Counted from the first letter of the stretch, positions 35,482-45,343 are shown. The stretch is 64,000 bases of DNA from Photobacterium sp. TY1-4 (GCF_025398175.1 NZ_CP099734.1:1426001-1490000); one strand, 5' to 3'. The notes: a model not told the origin generated them from the sequence alone. Program-made: numbers and translations.

Positions 35482-36708
35482 TTATGCGTTGGCCAGCTTC
35501 TGCTCCAGCGCTTTGGCATCGACAGGCTTGGTGATGAAGGTCAGTACGACGGCAACGGCCATCATCACTGCACAAATGGTATAGGCTAAGGCATACGTCC
35601 CTGTCGTATCAACCGCAACCGCCGCGACCACCGGGCCAATGAAGCCACTGATACCCCAAGCGGTGTACAGCACGCCGTAGTTGGCACCGTAGTTTTTCAG
35701 ACCATAGTAGTCTGCGGTAATTGACGGGAAGACCGCCAGTAGTGTGCCGTAGCCGACGCCTGCCAGGGCTGCACCGATCATCAGGGTGAAGTCAGACTGG
35801 AAGCTGGCGAACATCGCCATGTTGATCCCCTGCATGATAAACGCCAGCATCAGGGTTTTCACGCCGCCGATTTTATCAGACAGCATACCTGCTGCGATAC
35901 GGCCACCGGCGTTGAAGATCGACAGGATCACCACCAGGTATGCAGCTTCGGTAATGTTGGCTTGCGCAGCCGCGATGGAAGTGATGTTACCAATCACCAT
36001 CAGGCCCGCAGAAGAAGCCAGGGCAAACATCAGCCATAGTGAGTAGAATTGCGGTGTTTTCAGCATACTGCGCCAGTTAATATCAACCGGTTTGGTGGCC
36101 GTTTTGTGTTGCCCACCGGCTGGTGCCTGCGGCTGGTAATCTGCCGGTGGGTTGGTGATGGTGCAAGCCAGCGGCAGTGCGATCAGCAGCACAGCAACGC
36201 CCAGGATCAGGAAACTGGTGTTAATACCAAAACTGGTGATCATCGAAGATGTCAGCGGTGCCAGATAAACGGCAGCCAGGCCAAAGCCTGCGGCGATCAG
36301 ACCGTTAACCAGACCTTTTTTCGATGGGTGGAACCATTTCATGGCTGAAGGTGCCAGACATGCATAACCGAAACCAATACCACAGCCGGTCAGCAGGCCA
36401 AAGGTCAGGATCAGCAGGATTGGCGAGGTTGCAAAGCTGGAGATGATCATCCCGATCCCAACCATGGTGGTACCCAGGATGAGAATACGGCGTGGGCCCA
36501 TACGGTCTTGCAGTACACCGGCAACCAGAAGTGATAGGGAGAAAGCAATAACAGCTACGGTGTAAGGCATGGATGCATCTGCATTTGACCAACCCAGATC
36601 AACGACCAGCGCCTGCTTAAAGACACTCCACGCATACAAGATACCCATACACAGGTTAATGCAGAAACCGGCAAGCAGGATCTGCATCGCTCTATCAAAT
36701 TTTTTCAT
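35482..36708 (-). CDS. OFA-type major facilitator transporter (oxalate/formate antiporter family)
   Basis: A 408-residue protein with 12 membrane segments. The start (FDRAMQILLAGFCINLCMGILYAWSVF written in parts: AGFCINLC, GILYAWSVF) and GVLQDRMGPRR place it in the OFA/OxlT family, which moves oxalate, formate, lactate or other small carboxylates. The substrate cannot be read from sequence. The ATG at 36708 was preferred over one 16 codons earlier because it starts at the usual family N-terminus. It appears monocistronic. Confidence 0.88.
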   Translation of the reverse strand: MKKFDRAMQILLAGFCINLCMGILYAWSVFKQALVVDLGWSNADASMPYTVAVIAFSLSLLVAGVLQDRMGPRRILILGTTMVGIGMIISSFATSPILLILTFGLLTGCGIGFGYACLAPSAMKWFHPSKKGLVNGLIAAGFGLAAVYLAPLTSSMITSFGINTSFLILGVAVLLIALPLACTITNPPADYQPQAPAGGQHKTATKPVDINWRSMLKTPQFYSLWLMFALASSAGLMVIGNITSIAAAQANITEAAYLVVILSIFNAGGRIAAGMLSDKIGGVKTLMLAFIMQGINMAMFASFQSDFTLMIGAALAGVGYGTLLAVFPSITADYYGLKNYGANYGVLYTAWGISGFIGPVVAAVAVDTTGTYALAYTICAVMMAVAVVLTFITKPVDAKALEQKLANA

Positions 36709-36880
36709 GTTCTCTATCACCACGACAGTTGCAGCCAAGTGCTGCGCCAAAGGCATAATATTTTAGAAATAATCAACAAAAGTTGTATTTTCTGAAAAGG
36801 AGCGCGGATTCTATCAACATTTGTTGAATAGAAAACAGATTGAAATATTTTGTTACAAATGTAATGCAGGAGAGGGGCGA

Positions 36881-36912
36881 CCCGTCTCCTTGCCAGCCGG
36901 GCAGGAGACGGG
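36881..36912. other. GC-rich hairpin without T tract
   Basis: CCCGTCTCC at 36881-36889 pairs with GGAGACGGG at 36904-36912, with additional partial pairing inside. It lies between the YdcH-like gene end and the MFS start, so it may terminate ydcH or lie in the MFS leader. Confidence 0.35.
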
Positions 36913-36998
36913 ATTGGAGACGTTTATCCGGTGATGACCGGAGCGGTTTTTGATTGAATGGCTGCGCTTGCTGCCCGAATGTTGATGCTGCTATCGGA

Positions 36999-37235
36999 TC
37001 AGTTGGTCAGGATGCCGTAGATCTTGTCCTTCAGTTGTACGCGTTCCAGTTTCAATTGCGTGAAGTAAGTGTCTTCGGTCGGAATATTGTTACCTTCCAG
37101 CCCTCGTATGGTGTGGTCAAGTTGATGGTATCTATCTGAGAGTGCTTTGAAATTTTCGTCAACCATTTTGAGGTGTTTGATTTTGCTTTCCAGCTCTGGG
37201 AACTCAATATTGAGTGCGTGACTTTCACCTAACAT
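36999..37235 (-). CDS. YdcH/DUF465-family small coiled-coil protein
   Basis: A 78-residue soluble protein. It matches the YdcH (DUF465) pattern: HALNIEFPELESKIKHL, then SDRYHQLDHTIRGLE and a C-terminal QLKLERVQLKDKIYGIL helix. The family is small, widespread in proteobacteria and without an established function. The ATG at 37235 is preceded by GGAG. It seems to be a single-gene unit. Confidence 0.85.
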   Translation of the reverse strand: MLGESHALNIEFPELESKIKHLKMVDENFKALSDRYHQLDHTIRGLEGNNIPTEDTYFTQLKLERVQLKDKIYGILTN

Positions 37236-37453
37236 CTTCAATACTCCGTACGTTGGTCAATATAGCCCTGCTTTCTCTCGTTGCTGTTATGGCGCCCTAA
37301 ACTGTAAATCAGCAGCTTAGAATCATTATAAAATGGCGCACCCGAAACCGATTAGAGCATAATCATTCGAGTTGATTGCTGCGTTATGTCAATTTTTGAT
37401 GTGGTTTTGTATTAAGGATAGAACGAAATTCCGTCGTTGAAGCTGGCGAAATC

Positions 37454-37488
37454 AAAAAAAAGGCCGCGTGACAAGGTCACACGGCCTG
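37454..37488 (-). terminator. Intrinsic terminator of gltS
   Basis: GGCCGCGTGAC and GTCACACGGCC form a stem with one mismatch around AAG, followed on the minus strand by a T run (plus-strand A run at 37454-37461). Confidence 0.9.
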
Positions 37489-37516
37489 TTGTTGGCAAGG
37501 CTCGGGAGAAACGAGC

Positions 37517-38740
37517 TTAGCGAATAAAGCTGATGTAGGTTTGCAGAACCACCAGGTTTGCGATGTCGATAAAGAAGGCACCGACAATCGGAACGACCAT
37601 GAACGCCTGTGGCGACGGGCCGTTGCGTGACACCAGCGAGCCCATGTTCATGACTGCCGTTGGCGTCGCCCCCATGCCAAATCCGCAGTGGCCTCCAGAG
37701 ATAATGGCGGCATCGTAACTCTTACCCATCAGGCGGAAGGTGACGAAATAAGCAAAGACTGCCAGGGTCACGGTCTGGACCGAGAGAATGACCAGCATTG
37801 GCAAGGCCAGATCAAACAATTCCCACAGCTGAAGACTCATCAATGCCATCGCCAAAAACAGTGACAATGAGATGGTACCCAGTGCATCGACGGTCTCTTT
37901 GTTGACTTTGTAAACACGGGTTGTTTCACACACGTTGGTGATCAGGACCCCGATAAACAAGGCATAGACAAAGTCCGGTATGCGGAGCCAGCTGATCCCA
38001 AAGCTATCGACGACTGTTTTCACGTGCGCAGCACCGGCAACACAGATCAGCAGAATGAACAGGATCTCCACGGTATTTTTCGCCGTGATTCGATCTTCCT
38101 CATGGTCGCTGTAGGTCACCAGATCCGGGTGTTCAATGTGATGGTTCTCACCTTCGCCGTACTCGGATTTCAACTGGTATTTGTGGATCAGGCGCTGAGC
38201 GACCGGTCCGCCGATAATCCCGCCCATGACCAGACCAAATGTCGCCGCGGCCATCGACAGCTCCAACGTGTGAAGGTCGAAGTCATTGGCGAAGGTTTGC
38301 GACCAGGCTGCCCCGGTGCCGTGCCCGCCGGACAGCGTGATGGAGCCTGCAACCAGACCAATTAGCGGGTCCAGGCCCAGCAGACTGCTGAGCGAGACGC
38401 CAACCGCATTTTGGATGACGATATACAGTGTCGCCACGGCCAGGAACAGAAAAACGCGGGAGCCGCCTTTCACCAGGAGTTTAAAACTGGCAGCCAACCC
38501 GACTGTCGCAAAGAACATTTGCATCAAGGTATCTTTTAACGTGAGTTTAAAAGTGACATCGATACCTTGCTGGTGGAGCAATGCAATGATCGCAGCAACA
38601 ATGAGGCCGCCGACAATCGGTTCGGGAATATTATACTTTCTTAGAACCTTAATTTTGCTATTAATAAAGTAACCAAGAAAAAGCACGATCATCGCGATGA
38701 GCATGGATTCCAGCTCGTTGATCTGAATAGTTGAGTTCAT
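37517..38740 (-). CDS. gltS: Sodium/glutamate symporter GltS
   Basis: A 407-residue inner-membrane symporter with about 10 transmembrane segments. Two family signatures are visible: GGHGTGAAW near residue 138 and ISGGHCGFGMGATP near residue 344, the two reentrant-loop motifs that bind glutamate and sodium. It imports glutamate driven by sodium, fitting a marine bacterium. The SD before the ATG is weak. Upstream lies a 743-base gene-poor region with mutually exclusive hairpins. Confidence 0.95.
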   Translation of the reverse strand: MNSTIQINELESMLIAMIVLFLGYFINSKIKVLRKYNIPEPIVGGLIVAAIIALLHQQGIDVTFKLTLKDTLMQMFFATVGLAASFKLLVKGGSRVFLFLAVATLYIVIQNAVGVSLSSLLGLDPLIGLVAGSITLSGGHGTGAAWSQTFANDFDLHTLELSMAAATFGLVMGGIIGGPVAQRLIHKYQLKSEYGEGENHHIEHPDLVTYSDHEEDRITAKNTVEILFILLICVAGAAHVKTVVDSFGISWLRIPDFVYALFIGVLITNVCETTRVYKVNKETVDALGTISLSLFLAMALMSLQLWELFDLALPMLVILSVQTVTLAVFAYFVTFRLMGKSYDAAIISGGHCGFGMGATPTAVMNMGSLVSRNGPSPQAFMVVPIVGAFFIDIANLVVLQTYISFIR

Positions 38741-39483
38741 GATTATATCTTTTCATACTTCTTTTGGTGCTAGATTCTACTGCTTAAAGTCCCTTCTGCC
38801 TATATTGCTTTTATTTTACAGCTGGTGTAGGCAAATGTTTTGATATATTAGGGAAATGTAGGATTTCAGCTCCACTTATTAACATGGTTTATCTATTTTG
38901 TTATTTCTTTGCGTGAGGGCGAACGGGGAAAATTTCATAGAATCTGTAGGTGAATGATGGTCCTATGATCGGGGGAAATGACGATCTCTATCGGGGTGTC
39001 GATTTATATTTATTTAAAATCAATGGTTTATGAGTTGGTCTTAAGGTGCGCTTAGCACTGGTTTCAGTGCTGATTATCCGAGAATCAGCTCAGATGAGTG
39101 TAATGAAGTTGTTGTATTGATGAATGATTTTTATTGTTATCATTACTAGAGTTAATCGTCTTGATTTGAGAGGGGTTGGGGCGGATCCAGATTAATTATG
39201 ACGAATATAACTGAAATATTAGTTAAACACTATGGTTGTGGTGTCTTTATTTTGCTCGGTTTGATTTTATTTTAGTCGCGTTTGTTTGGCGAATGCCCGC
39301 TGATTTCTGGTTTATAGCTTACCCGGGAAAGATATCTTTGATTAATAATTCATCTTTTTGAGTGTGTTTTGATCATTTCTGGGCGGGTTTTAAATTTATC
39401 CGGAAATTACAGATGCCTGCATCCGGACCGAGAAGGCATGGGATACAGGCACAGTGGTCGTGTCGATCAGAAGAAGTACAGCC
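38741..39483. other. Long gene-poor region upstream of gltS
   Basis: This 743-base region is A+T-rich and contains the gltS promoter on its left. Two overlapping hairpins lie at 39054-39089: AGCACTG-GTTT-CAGTGCT and GCTGATT-ATCCGAG-AATCAGC share the bases GCT, so only one can form at a time. A 25-codon ORF (39198-39275, plus strand) starts MTNITEILVKH and ends in a hydrophobic stretch FILLGLILF; no convincing ribosome binding site precedes it, so I do not call it a gene. Confidence 0.5.
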
Positions 39484-39825
39484 TTAGCTGGTGCGCTTTT
39501 TCAACTTGAGCGATTTTCTCAGTTGCTGGATGTAATCGACTCGGGCCGGATTCACGGGTTTGGCCTCAACTTTTAGCTGCTCTGCCGCTTGTGCTTCCTG
39601 AGCGGTGACGCAGCGTCCGTTGATGCGAAGATGCAGTGTTTTGGTTTCAATCGCGGCTTGCTCTGCCGCCTCTTCTTGCGCTTTGGCAATGGCTTCTCGG
39701 GCAACACTTTGGTTGGTGGGTGCGATGGTCGGTTGCCGGGGATCGAAACGGGTTTTTGTTGTTGTTTTGTGCGCCTGTTGGTCCCGTTGCCGGATAAAAT
39801 CATCTAAATAATCGCTAAAGCTCAT
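39484..39825 (-). CDS. Hypothetical protein
   Basis: A 113-residue highly charged protein, with a central Ala/Glu-rich helix (AREAIAKAQEEAAEQAA) and a basic C-terminus (LRKSLKLKKRTS). No signal peptide, membrane segment or enzymatic motif. I do not recognise a family. It lies about 110 bases downstream of the GGDEF/EAL gene (39939-43091) on the same strand and could be cotranscribed with it. The ribosome binding site is weak. Coding seems likely from length and composition. Confidence 0.6.
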   Translation of the reverse strand: MSFSDYLDDFIRQRDQQAHKTTTKTRFDPRQPTIAPTNQSVAREAIAKAQEEAAEQAAIETKTLHLRINGRCVTAQEAQAAEQLKVEAKPVNPARVDYIQQLRKSLKLKKRTS

Positions 39826-39938
39826 AGGGTCACCATCACCTGTTTACTGGGGCGATCTGATTATATACCCAAACCTTCCCCGCTGAACATCGCATCTTTG
39901 TTGCGGCATTAATCTTCACCTGAGCCTTGGACGTTGGA

Positions 39939-42900
39939 CTAAAATGCTTTTTCGGTCACGTGCAGCGGGTGCGGCGCATGGAGATACAGCCGGACAAACT
40001 CAGCTATCGGCACCGGGTGGCCAAAATAAAAGCCCTGGAATTCTTCGACGCCAAGGCTGGCCAGGAACTGCGCTTGCGCCATCGTCTCGACCCCCTCAGC
40101 AACCACCGACATCCCCAGGTTATGCGCCAACTCGACAATGGAGCGGGTGATTGTGATGTTATCCTTGTTCCAGGGGAGATCTTTGACAAACTCGCGGTCG
40201 ACTTTCAGGATATGGACCGGGAAGCGGCTCAGATAGGCCAGGGAAGAGTACCCGGTCCCAAAGTCGTCAATCGCGATCTTCACGCCTAACCCTTCCAGCT
40301 GCCGGAGTTTGTCCAGCGCTGTGGTGACATCTGTCATAATCACGCTTTCGGTTATTTCCAGCTCCAGATGGCGCGGATCACAGCCGGTCTCCTCAATGGC
40401 TTGGCGCACGGTTTCGACCAGATTGGAGTTCAGCAACTGGCGCGCAGAAATGTTCAGGGCAAAATTTAACGGATATTGTTGTTGCTGCCATTGCTTTAAC
40501 TGTCGGCAGGCGGCCATGATCTGGTGTTCGCCGACTTCGATGATCATGCCGGAATGTTCGAGAATGGGGATAATTTCGTAAGGTGGCTGAATGCGGCCCT
40601 CGGCATCTTTCCAGCGCAGTAAAGCTTCGATACCGCATATCTGTCGGGTTGCCGTGTTCACTTTGGGCTGGTAGTACAGTTCATATTGTTCGGTGCCGAT
40701 AGTTTTGCGCAGTTCGGACTCCAATCGCATCATTTTGATACTTTCCGCCCCCATTTGCGGGGTGAAAAAGCAGAACTGGTTTCTGCTGCCGTCTTTAGCC
40801 CGATACAGGGCAATATCGGCATTCTTGAACAGGGTGTCGACATCATCGCAGTCATCCGGGAACAGGCTACCGCCCATACTGGCTGAAATGAATAGTTCTT
40901 TGCTGTCAATACAGAGCGGCTCATTAGTCCGCCGGATGAGGCGGTTCGCCATACTGACCAGATTGTCGGGTTCGACACCGTGTTTGACGACAATGGCAAA
41001 CTCATCCCCATCCAGTCGGGCCAGGATGTCGCCGGCCCGCAAGGTGTGTTGGATGCGCTGGGCAACGGCGAGCAACACTTTATCACCGACGTCATGGCCC
41101 AAAGAATCATTCACTTGCTTGAAGTGGTCCAGATCCATCGTCATCAGGGCAAATCGGCTGCCAGTTGAGCGACTGTCCTGAACGGTTTGCTCCAAGAGTT
41201 GTTGCAGCATCATACGGTTGGGCAGTTCGGTCAGCAGATCATAGTGCGCCAGTTTGTGCAGTTTGCTTTCAAACAGGACCCGTTCCGTGATGTCCTTGCC
41301 GGTAGAGATATAGTGGCTGATCCTCCCACGACTGTTGCGGATGGGGGAGATGGTTTTCTCCTCATAAAGGACCGAGTCGTCAGCCTGGGTTCGGGTCACC
41401 ACCCGGCGGACGGTCTGGCCTTCTTTCAGTTGCGCCTGAAGTTCTCGAACGTTTGCATCTTCTCCCAGTGTACGCTTGAGTAAACTGGTCGACTGAGAGC
41501 CGAGAATATCTTTGGACTTAATGCCAGTGAACTTCTCGAAGGCCCGGTTCACATATTCAATGATGCCGCGATGGTTGGTGATCACAATGGAGTCATTACT
41601 CTGCTCCAGCGCCCGCGACATACTTTTCAGTTTTTCTTCCCGGTTGATCCAGTAGGTGACATCCCGGAAATTAAGCAGTAATTCACTGCTGGTGCTGTAA
41701 GTGGTTTCCGTTGCGGTACATTCGATGTGCCGATCTCTCAGATCATTAAATTTCAGCCGAGCCTTGACCTGCTTTGGTGAGGGGTTGGCTTGGTTTTCAT
41801 GGGCTTGAACGACAAGTCGCGAGATGGCCTCACGGTTCTTGTGACCGTGGATCAGAGAAAGCAAGGGTTTACCAACGGCCTTGTGGGGTTGAATGTTCAA
41901 AATGGCCCCGGCCGATTTGTTGATCGTATTGATGATGAGATCCTGACTGACACTGACGAGCCCGTCCGGCACATTCCTGAGCACCGTCTTATATTTCAGA
42001 ACTGTGTCCTCGATCTCCAGCTTGAGCTGTTTCTCATCCCGCAACATCCGGTAATAGTGCCTGGCCAGCAGAATACTGCCGGCAAGCAGGCACATGCTCA
42101 AAAAGGAAAAGAGCAATAGCTTTACAATCCCTTCCCGCGACATGGTCAGTGCCCAGGTCCCGGCTGTGAGGTTCACTCGGGAAATAATGGTCCATGGCAG
42201 ATCGGCGCCGTGGATTGGGCCGGTGAAGGATAAATTGGTCGTTCGCAGTTCAGAAAAGTTATGGGTATAGGTATAGAGATAATCTCCCTGGGTGACTTGA
42301 CCGTTGGGATGGCTGGCAATTGCCTGCCAGAGTTCGGGGTAGACTTCGGAGAACTCCGGCACCGTTTTTTCTTGATCTGGGAACATGAATTGCCAGCTGC
42401 TTTCCTGGTTGGGCCCGATCAGCCATTCTCCACGATTATTCACCAGCCAGTTCTCATTATGATTCCAGTTATGGTGATTTTTGATTTGGTTCAGATAGTT
42501 GTCACCCAGGTAATTGAGCACAACGAGCCAGCTTTTGTTGCCGAGCTTGAAGTGACTGATAAAACGCAAAGTCGGAATCATGGGTGTTTCAATCTGTCCG
42601 TGTTCTGTATTGAGGTCAAACTGTGAGATATAGACGGAGCCGGGTGGTACGCTCAGAGACTCCTGGACATAGGGGCGCTGCCCTTTGTCTTGCAGCTCAC
42701 CAGCTGCGGCCAAGCTGGGAATGCCATCGGTAATATCGACGCGAACCTGTTCAAGGCCATGGTCATCGATCAACCGGATTTGATCGTAATAGGGACGCGT
42801 GTTTGCCATGCGAATGAAGGTGTCAGACAGTGTCTGGACTTGCTCGGTGGTCAGCTGCTCGCTTGAGACGACTTCCGTTACTTTTTCAGTCAGATAGCGC

Positions 42901-43091
42901 AGATCATCGATCACCGGCGCAAAATGCAGCTCAGTCAGTTTCACGGTCGAGAGATGGAAGTTTTGCTCGTTTTCGCGAATGCGTGATTCCAGTTGTTGGA
43001 TATCTTCATTGTAGACATACCAGGCAACAAGGACCGTGAGGGTCAGTAACGGAAAGAGCAGTACGACAAATCGTAAAATAGCTTGTCTCAT
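39939..43091 (-). CDS. Membrane-bound Cache-PAS-GGDEF-EAL cyclic-di-GMP signalling protein
   Basis: A 1050-residue sensor. It has a transmembrane segment at about 7-25, a periplasmic double-Cache-like domain to about 320, a second transmembrane segment at about 328-348 (LLLFSFLSMCLLAGSILL), two PAS units (about 370-480 and 490-615), a GGDEF domain and an EAL domain. The GGDEF active site reads RLDGDEF (DGDEF at about 693-697), lacking the first glycine. The EAL motif is intact (EAL at about 822-824, plus DDFGTGYSS and VVAEGVET). This pattern suggests a phosphodiesterase with a regulatory or weak cyclase domain. The ligand seen by the periplasmic domain is unknown. A small hypothetical gene follows. 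Confidence 0.92.
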   Translation of the reverse strand: MRQAILRFVVLLFPLLTLTVLVAWYVYNEDIQQLESRIRENEQNFHLSTVKLTELHFAPVIDDLRYLTEKVTEVVSSEQLTTEQVQTLSDTFIRMANTRPYYDQIRLIDDHGLEQVRVDITDGIPSLAAAGELQDKGQRPYVQESLSVPPGSVYISQFDLNTEHGQIETPMIPTLRFISHFKLGNKSWLVVLNYLGDNYLNQIKNHHNWNHNENWLVNNRGEWLIGPNQESSWQFMFPDQEKTVPEFSEVYPELWQAIASHPNGQVTQGDYLYTYTHNFSELRTTNLSFTGPIHGADLPWTIISRVNLTAGTWALTMSREGIVKLLLFSFLSMCLLAGSILLARHYYRMLRDEKQLKLEIEDTVLKYKTVLRNVPDGLVSVSQDLIINTINKSAGAILNIQPHKAVGKPLLSLIHGHKNREAISRLVVQAHENQANPSPKQVKARLKFNDLRDRHIECTATETTYSTSSELLLNFRDVTYWINREEKLKSMSRALEQSNDSIVITNHRGIIEYVNRAFEKFTGIKSKDILGSQSTSLLKRTLGEDANVRELQAQLKEGQTVRRVVTRTQADDSVLYEEKTISPIRNSRGRISHYISTGKDITERVLFESKLHKLAHYDLLTELPNRMMLQQLLEQTVQDSRSTGSRFALMTMDLDHFKQVNDSLGHDVGDKVLLAVAQRIQHTLRAGDILARLDGDEFAIVVKHGVEPDNLVSMANRLIRRTNEPLCIDSKELFISASMGGSLFPDDCDDVDTLFKNADIALYRAKDGSRNQFCFFTPQMGAESIKMMRLESELRKTIGTEQYELYYQPKVNTATRQICGIEALLRWKDAEGRIQPPYEIIPILEHSGMIIEVGEHQIMAACRQLKQWQQQQYPLNFALNISARQLLNSNLVETVRQAIEETGCDPRHLELEITESVIMTDVTTALDKLRQLEGLGVKIAIDDFGTGYSSLAYLSRFPVHILKVDREFVKDLPWNKDNITITRSIVELAHNLGMSVVAEGVETMAQAQFLASLGVEEFQGFYFGHPVPIAEFVRLYLHAPHPLHVTEKAF

Positions 43092-43195
43092 AGGCCATCC
43101 ATGACATCAAACTTCCAATCCAGCTGGGTATATTGTAGTACTGAAACAGCATGTATATGTGTTTATTTTTACGTTCTTTGATGCCAGACAAGTAA

Positions 43196-43223
43196 GACAA
43201 AAGCCAGTCGCGATGGACTGGCT
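43196..43223 (-). terminator. Intrinsic terminator of the artPIQM operon
   Basis: AGCCAGTC (43202-43209) pairs with GACTGGCT (43216-43223); on the minus strand it is followed by TTTTGTCTT. It lies 27 bases after the artM stop. Confidence 0.85.
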
Positions 43224-43249
43224 GATGAAAGCGGAGTGAAATTGGCGGT

Positions 43250-43924
43250 TTAGGTACGGCTGTGTTCGAAGGCGAGCGCTTGCCGTTCCACCTGGCGGAA
43301 AATCAGCGTCAGGATGGCGTTGATCGTTAAGTAAAACAGGCCGGCAACACTGAATACGACCAGGGTGTCGTAGGTTTGGGCATTGATCCGCTGGGCATAT
43401 CCCATGATATCCATAATCGTGATAGTACTGGCCAGGGAAGTGCCTTTAAATACCAGGATCACTTCGTTGGAGTATGCCGGGATGGCCCGGCGGACAGCAT
43501 AGGGTAGCAGCACCCCGAGAGTTGCCCGGTGATCCATACCCAATGCGCGGCAAGCCTGCCATTGTCCGGATGGAATCCCATTAAAAGCACCATGAAACAG
43601 TTGCGTGCTGTAGGCTGCGGTATTGAGCGACAAAGCCAACATCGCGCAGAACCACGGCTGGCTGAGCCAATACCAAAACACACTGTTGCGGATCCATTCA
43701 AACTGACCCGGACCGTAATAGATCAGGAAAATCTGGACCAGCAGCGGGGTGCCGGTAAACAGGGTGATCAGGCCGCGGCTGACTGCGTTAAGGACCGGAA
43801 GTTTGAGGATCAGCGTCACGGTCATCAGTAGTGCCAGCAGACAACCCAGGATCAGCGACGCAGCAGTCAGCTCCAGGCTGGTCCACAGACCTTCGGCCAG
43901 TTGCCAGAGATGCTGTTGATTCAT
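43250..43924 (-). CDS. artM: Arginine ABC transporter permease ArtM
   Basis: A 224-residue inner-membrane permease with about five membrane segments and the family loop ACRALGMDHRATLGVLLPYAVRRAIPA in part (GMDHRATLG, PYAVRRAIP), which contacts the ATPase. It pairs with ArtQ to form the arginine channel. AAGGAG precedes the ATG, which overlaps the end of artQ by 4 bases, indicating translational coupling. It is the last gene of artPIQM. Confidence 0.93.
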   Translation of the reverse strand: MNQQHLWQLAEGLWTSLELTAASLILGCLLALLMTVTLILKLPVLNAVSRGLITLFTGTPLLVQIFLIYYGPGQFEWIRNSVFWYWLSQPWFCAMLALSLNTAAYSTQLFHGAFNGIPSGQWQACRALGMDHRATLGVLLPYAVRRAIPAYSNEVILVFKGTSLASTITIMDIMGYAQRINAQTYDTLVVFSVAGLFYLTINAILTLIFRQVERQALAFEHSRT

Positions 43925-44610
43925 AGCGAGGCTCCTTGCGGTTGTCCCAGACCACGTGCATTGAATTGTTTATCCAGGCGTTTGACGACCCGCTGGGTCA
44001 ACAGGGTGATCACCAGATAAATCGCAGCAGCACTGGCATACCAGGTAAAACTGTCATGGGTCGCCGCAGCAGTTAACTGCGCTTGTTTCAGCAGGTCGGT
44101 GACCCCGATAAGCGATACCAATGCGGTATCTTTCAGGAGCACCAGCCATTGGTTCGTGAGCCCCGGCAGTGCATGGCGAGCCGCCTGAGGCAGAATAATG
44201 CGCACGAAGGTGCGTCCTCTCCCCAGTCCCAATGCGCTGGCGGCTTCCCGCTGGCCATTGGGCACCGCTTTCAAAGCGCCGCGCAGCGTTTGCGCCGCAT
44301 ACGCGGCGAAGATCAGCGATAGCGCAACCACACCGGAAATGAACGGACTGATATCGATATAATCGCCGGTGATCAGAAACAGAACTTGGGTGGAGCCGAA
44401 GAAAATGAATAGCACGACCAACAACTCCGGCAGGCCGCGCAGAATCGTGACCAGCACTGTGGTTGGCCAGGCTATCCAGCGGGAGCGGGACATTTCCCCC
44501 CCGGCAAAGAGTACGGCCAGCACCAGTCCCAGCAATAAGCTGGCAAAAGCCAGCTGCAATGTCAGCCAGCCTGCTTCTGCCAGAGTCGATAAATAACCAG
44601 ACAAGACCAT
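43921..44610 (-). CDS. artQ: Arginine ABC transporter permease ArtQ
   Basis: A 229-residue membrane permease with about five hydrophobic segments and the HisMQ-type signature (EAASALGLGRGRTFVRIILP, about residues 143-162). It starts 1 base before the artI stop-side end of the operon's third position and overlaps artM by 4 bases. ArtQ and ArtM together carry arginine across the inner membrane. The gene order artP-artI-artQ-artM matches E. coli. Confidence 0.93.
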   Translation of the reverse strand: MVLSGYLSTLAEAGWLTLQLAFASLLLGLVLAVLFAGGEMSRSRWIAWPTTVLVTILRGLPELLVVLFIFFGSTQVLFLITGDYIDISPFISGVVALSLIFAAYAAQTLRGALKAVPNGQREAASALGLGRGRTFVRIILPQAARHALPGLTNQWLVLLKDTALVSLIGVTDLLKQAQLTAAATHDSFTWYASAAAIYLVITLLTQRVVKRLDKQFNARGLGQPQGASL

Positions 44611-44611
44611 C

Positions 44612-45343
44612 TTACTTACCGAAGTATTTATCGTAGATCACTTGGTATTCGCCACTGGCTTTCACGGTTTTCAGCGCCGTATTGAGCTGATCAACCAGCG
44701 CTTGGTTCTTTTTGTTGACCGCGATGCCAAAGCCGTTGCCGAAATATTGCGCATTGGTGACCGAATTGCCGACGTAGGTCAGTTTGTCGTTCTTCTCGAA
44801 CCACTCGGCAACCACGGCAGTATCGCCGAAGATCGCGTCAATCCGGCCGTTTTGCATGTCAATAAAGGCATCCTGATAGCTGGCATACGGGACGGCAGTC
44901 ACACCGGCCATTTGCTCGCTCAGATAGCTTTGGTGCGTCGAACCATTCTGAACCCCGACCCGTTTACCTTTCAGTGCATCCTGACTGGCAACATGGCCGC
45001 TCAGTGCAACGAACGCTGCGGCGTTCTCATAGTAAGCGTCGGTGAAGCTGACTTGCTGCAGGCGTTGCTCGGTAATATCGATCCCGGAAATCGCTGCGTC
45101 GTAGCGACGGAATTTCAGGGCTGGGATCAGGCTGTCAAAAGGCTGGTTGTGAAAACTACATTTGGCTTGGATCTCTTTACACAAGGCATTGGCCAAATCG
45201 ACGTCAAACCCCTGAATTTGGTTATTTTCATCAATATATTCAAACGGGGCGTAGGTCGCCTCCATGGCAAACTTGATTTCTTCTTGCGCGGCAGCGTGAG
45301 CGGAAGCCAGACCGATCAGGGAAGCAAGTAGGATTTTTTTCAT
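44612..45343 (-). CDS. artI: Periplasmic arginine-binding protein ArtI (ArtJ-like)
   Basis: A 243-residue periplasmic binding protein with signal peptide (about 1-19, ending SAHAAA). The binding-domain signature GFDVDLANALCKEI is present, and the sequence IKFAMEATYAPFEYID is typical of basic amino acid binding. GGAG lies 8 bases before the ATG at 45343. It captures arginine and delivers it to ArtQM. It lies about 80 bases after artP and 1 base before artQ. Confidence 0.92.
   Translation of the reverse strand: MKKILLASLIGLASAHAAAQEEIKFAMEATYAPFEYIDENNQIQGFDVDLANALCKEIQAKCSFHNQPFDSLIPALKFRRYDAAISGIDITEQRLQQVSFTDAYYENAAAFVALSGHVASQDALKGKRVGVQNGSTHQSYLSEQMAGVTAVPYASYQDAFIDMQNGRIDAIFGDTAVVAEWFEKNDKLTYVGNSVTNAQYFGNGFGIAVNKKNQALVDQLNTALKTVKASGEYQVIYDKYFGK

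Noticed and set aside
39198-39275. 25-codon ORF with a hydrophobic end
   Set aside because: It could be a small membrane protein, but there is no clear ribosome binding site and no conservation can be judged.
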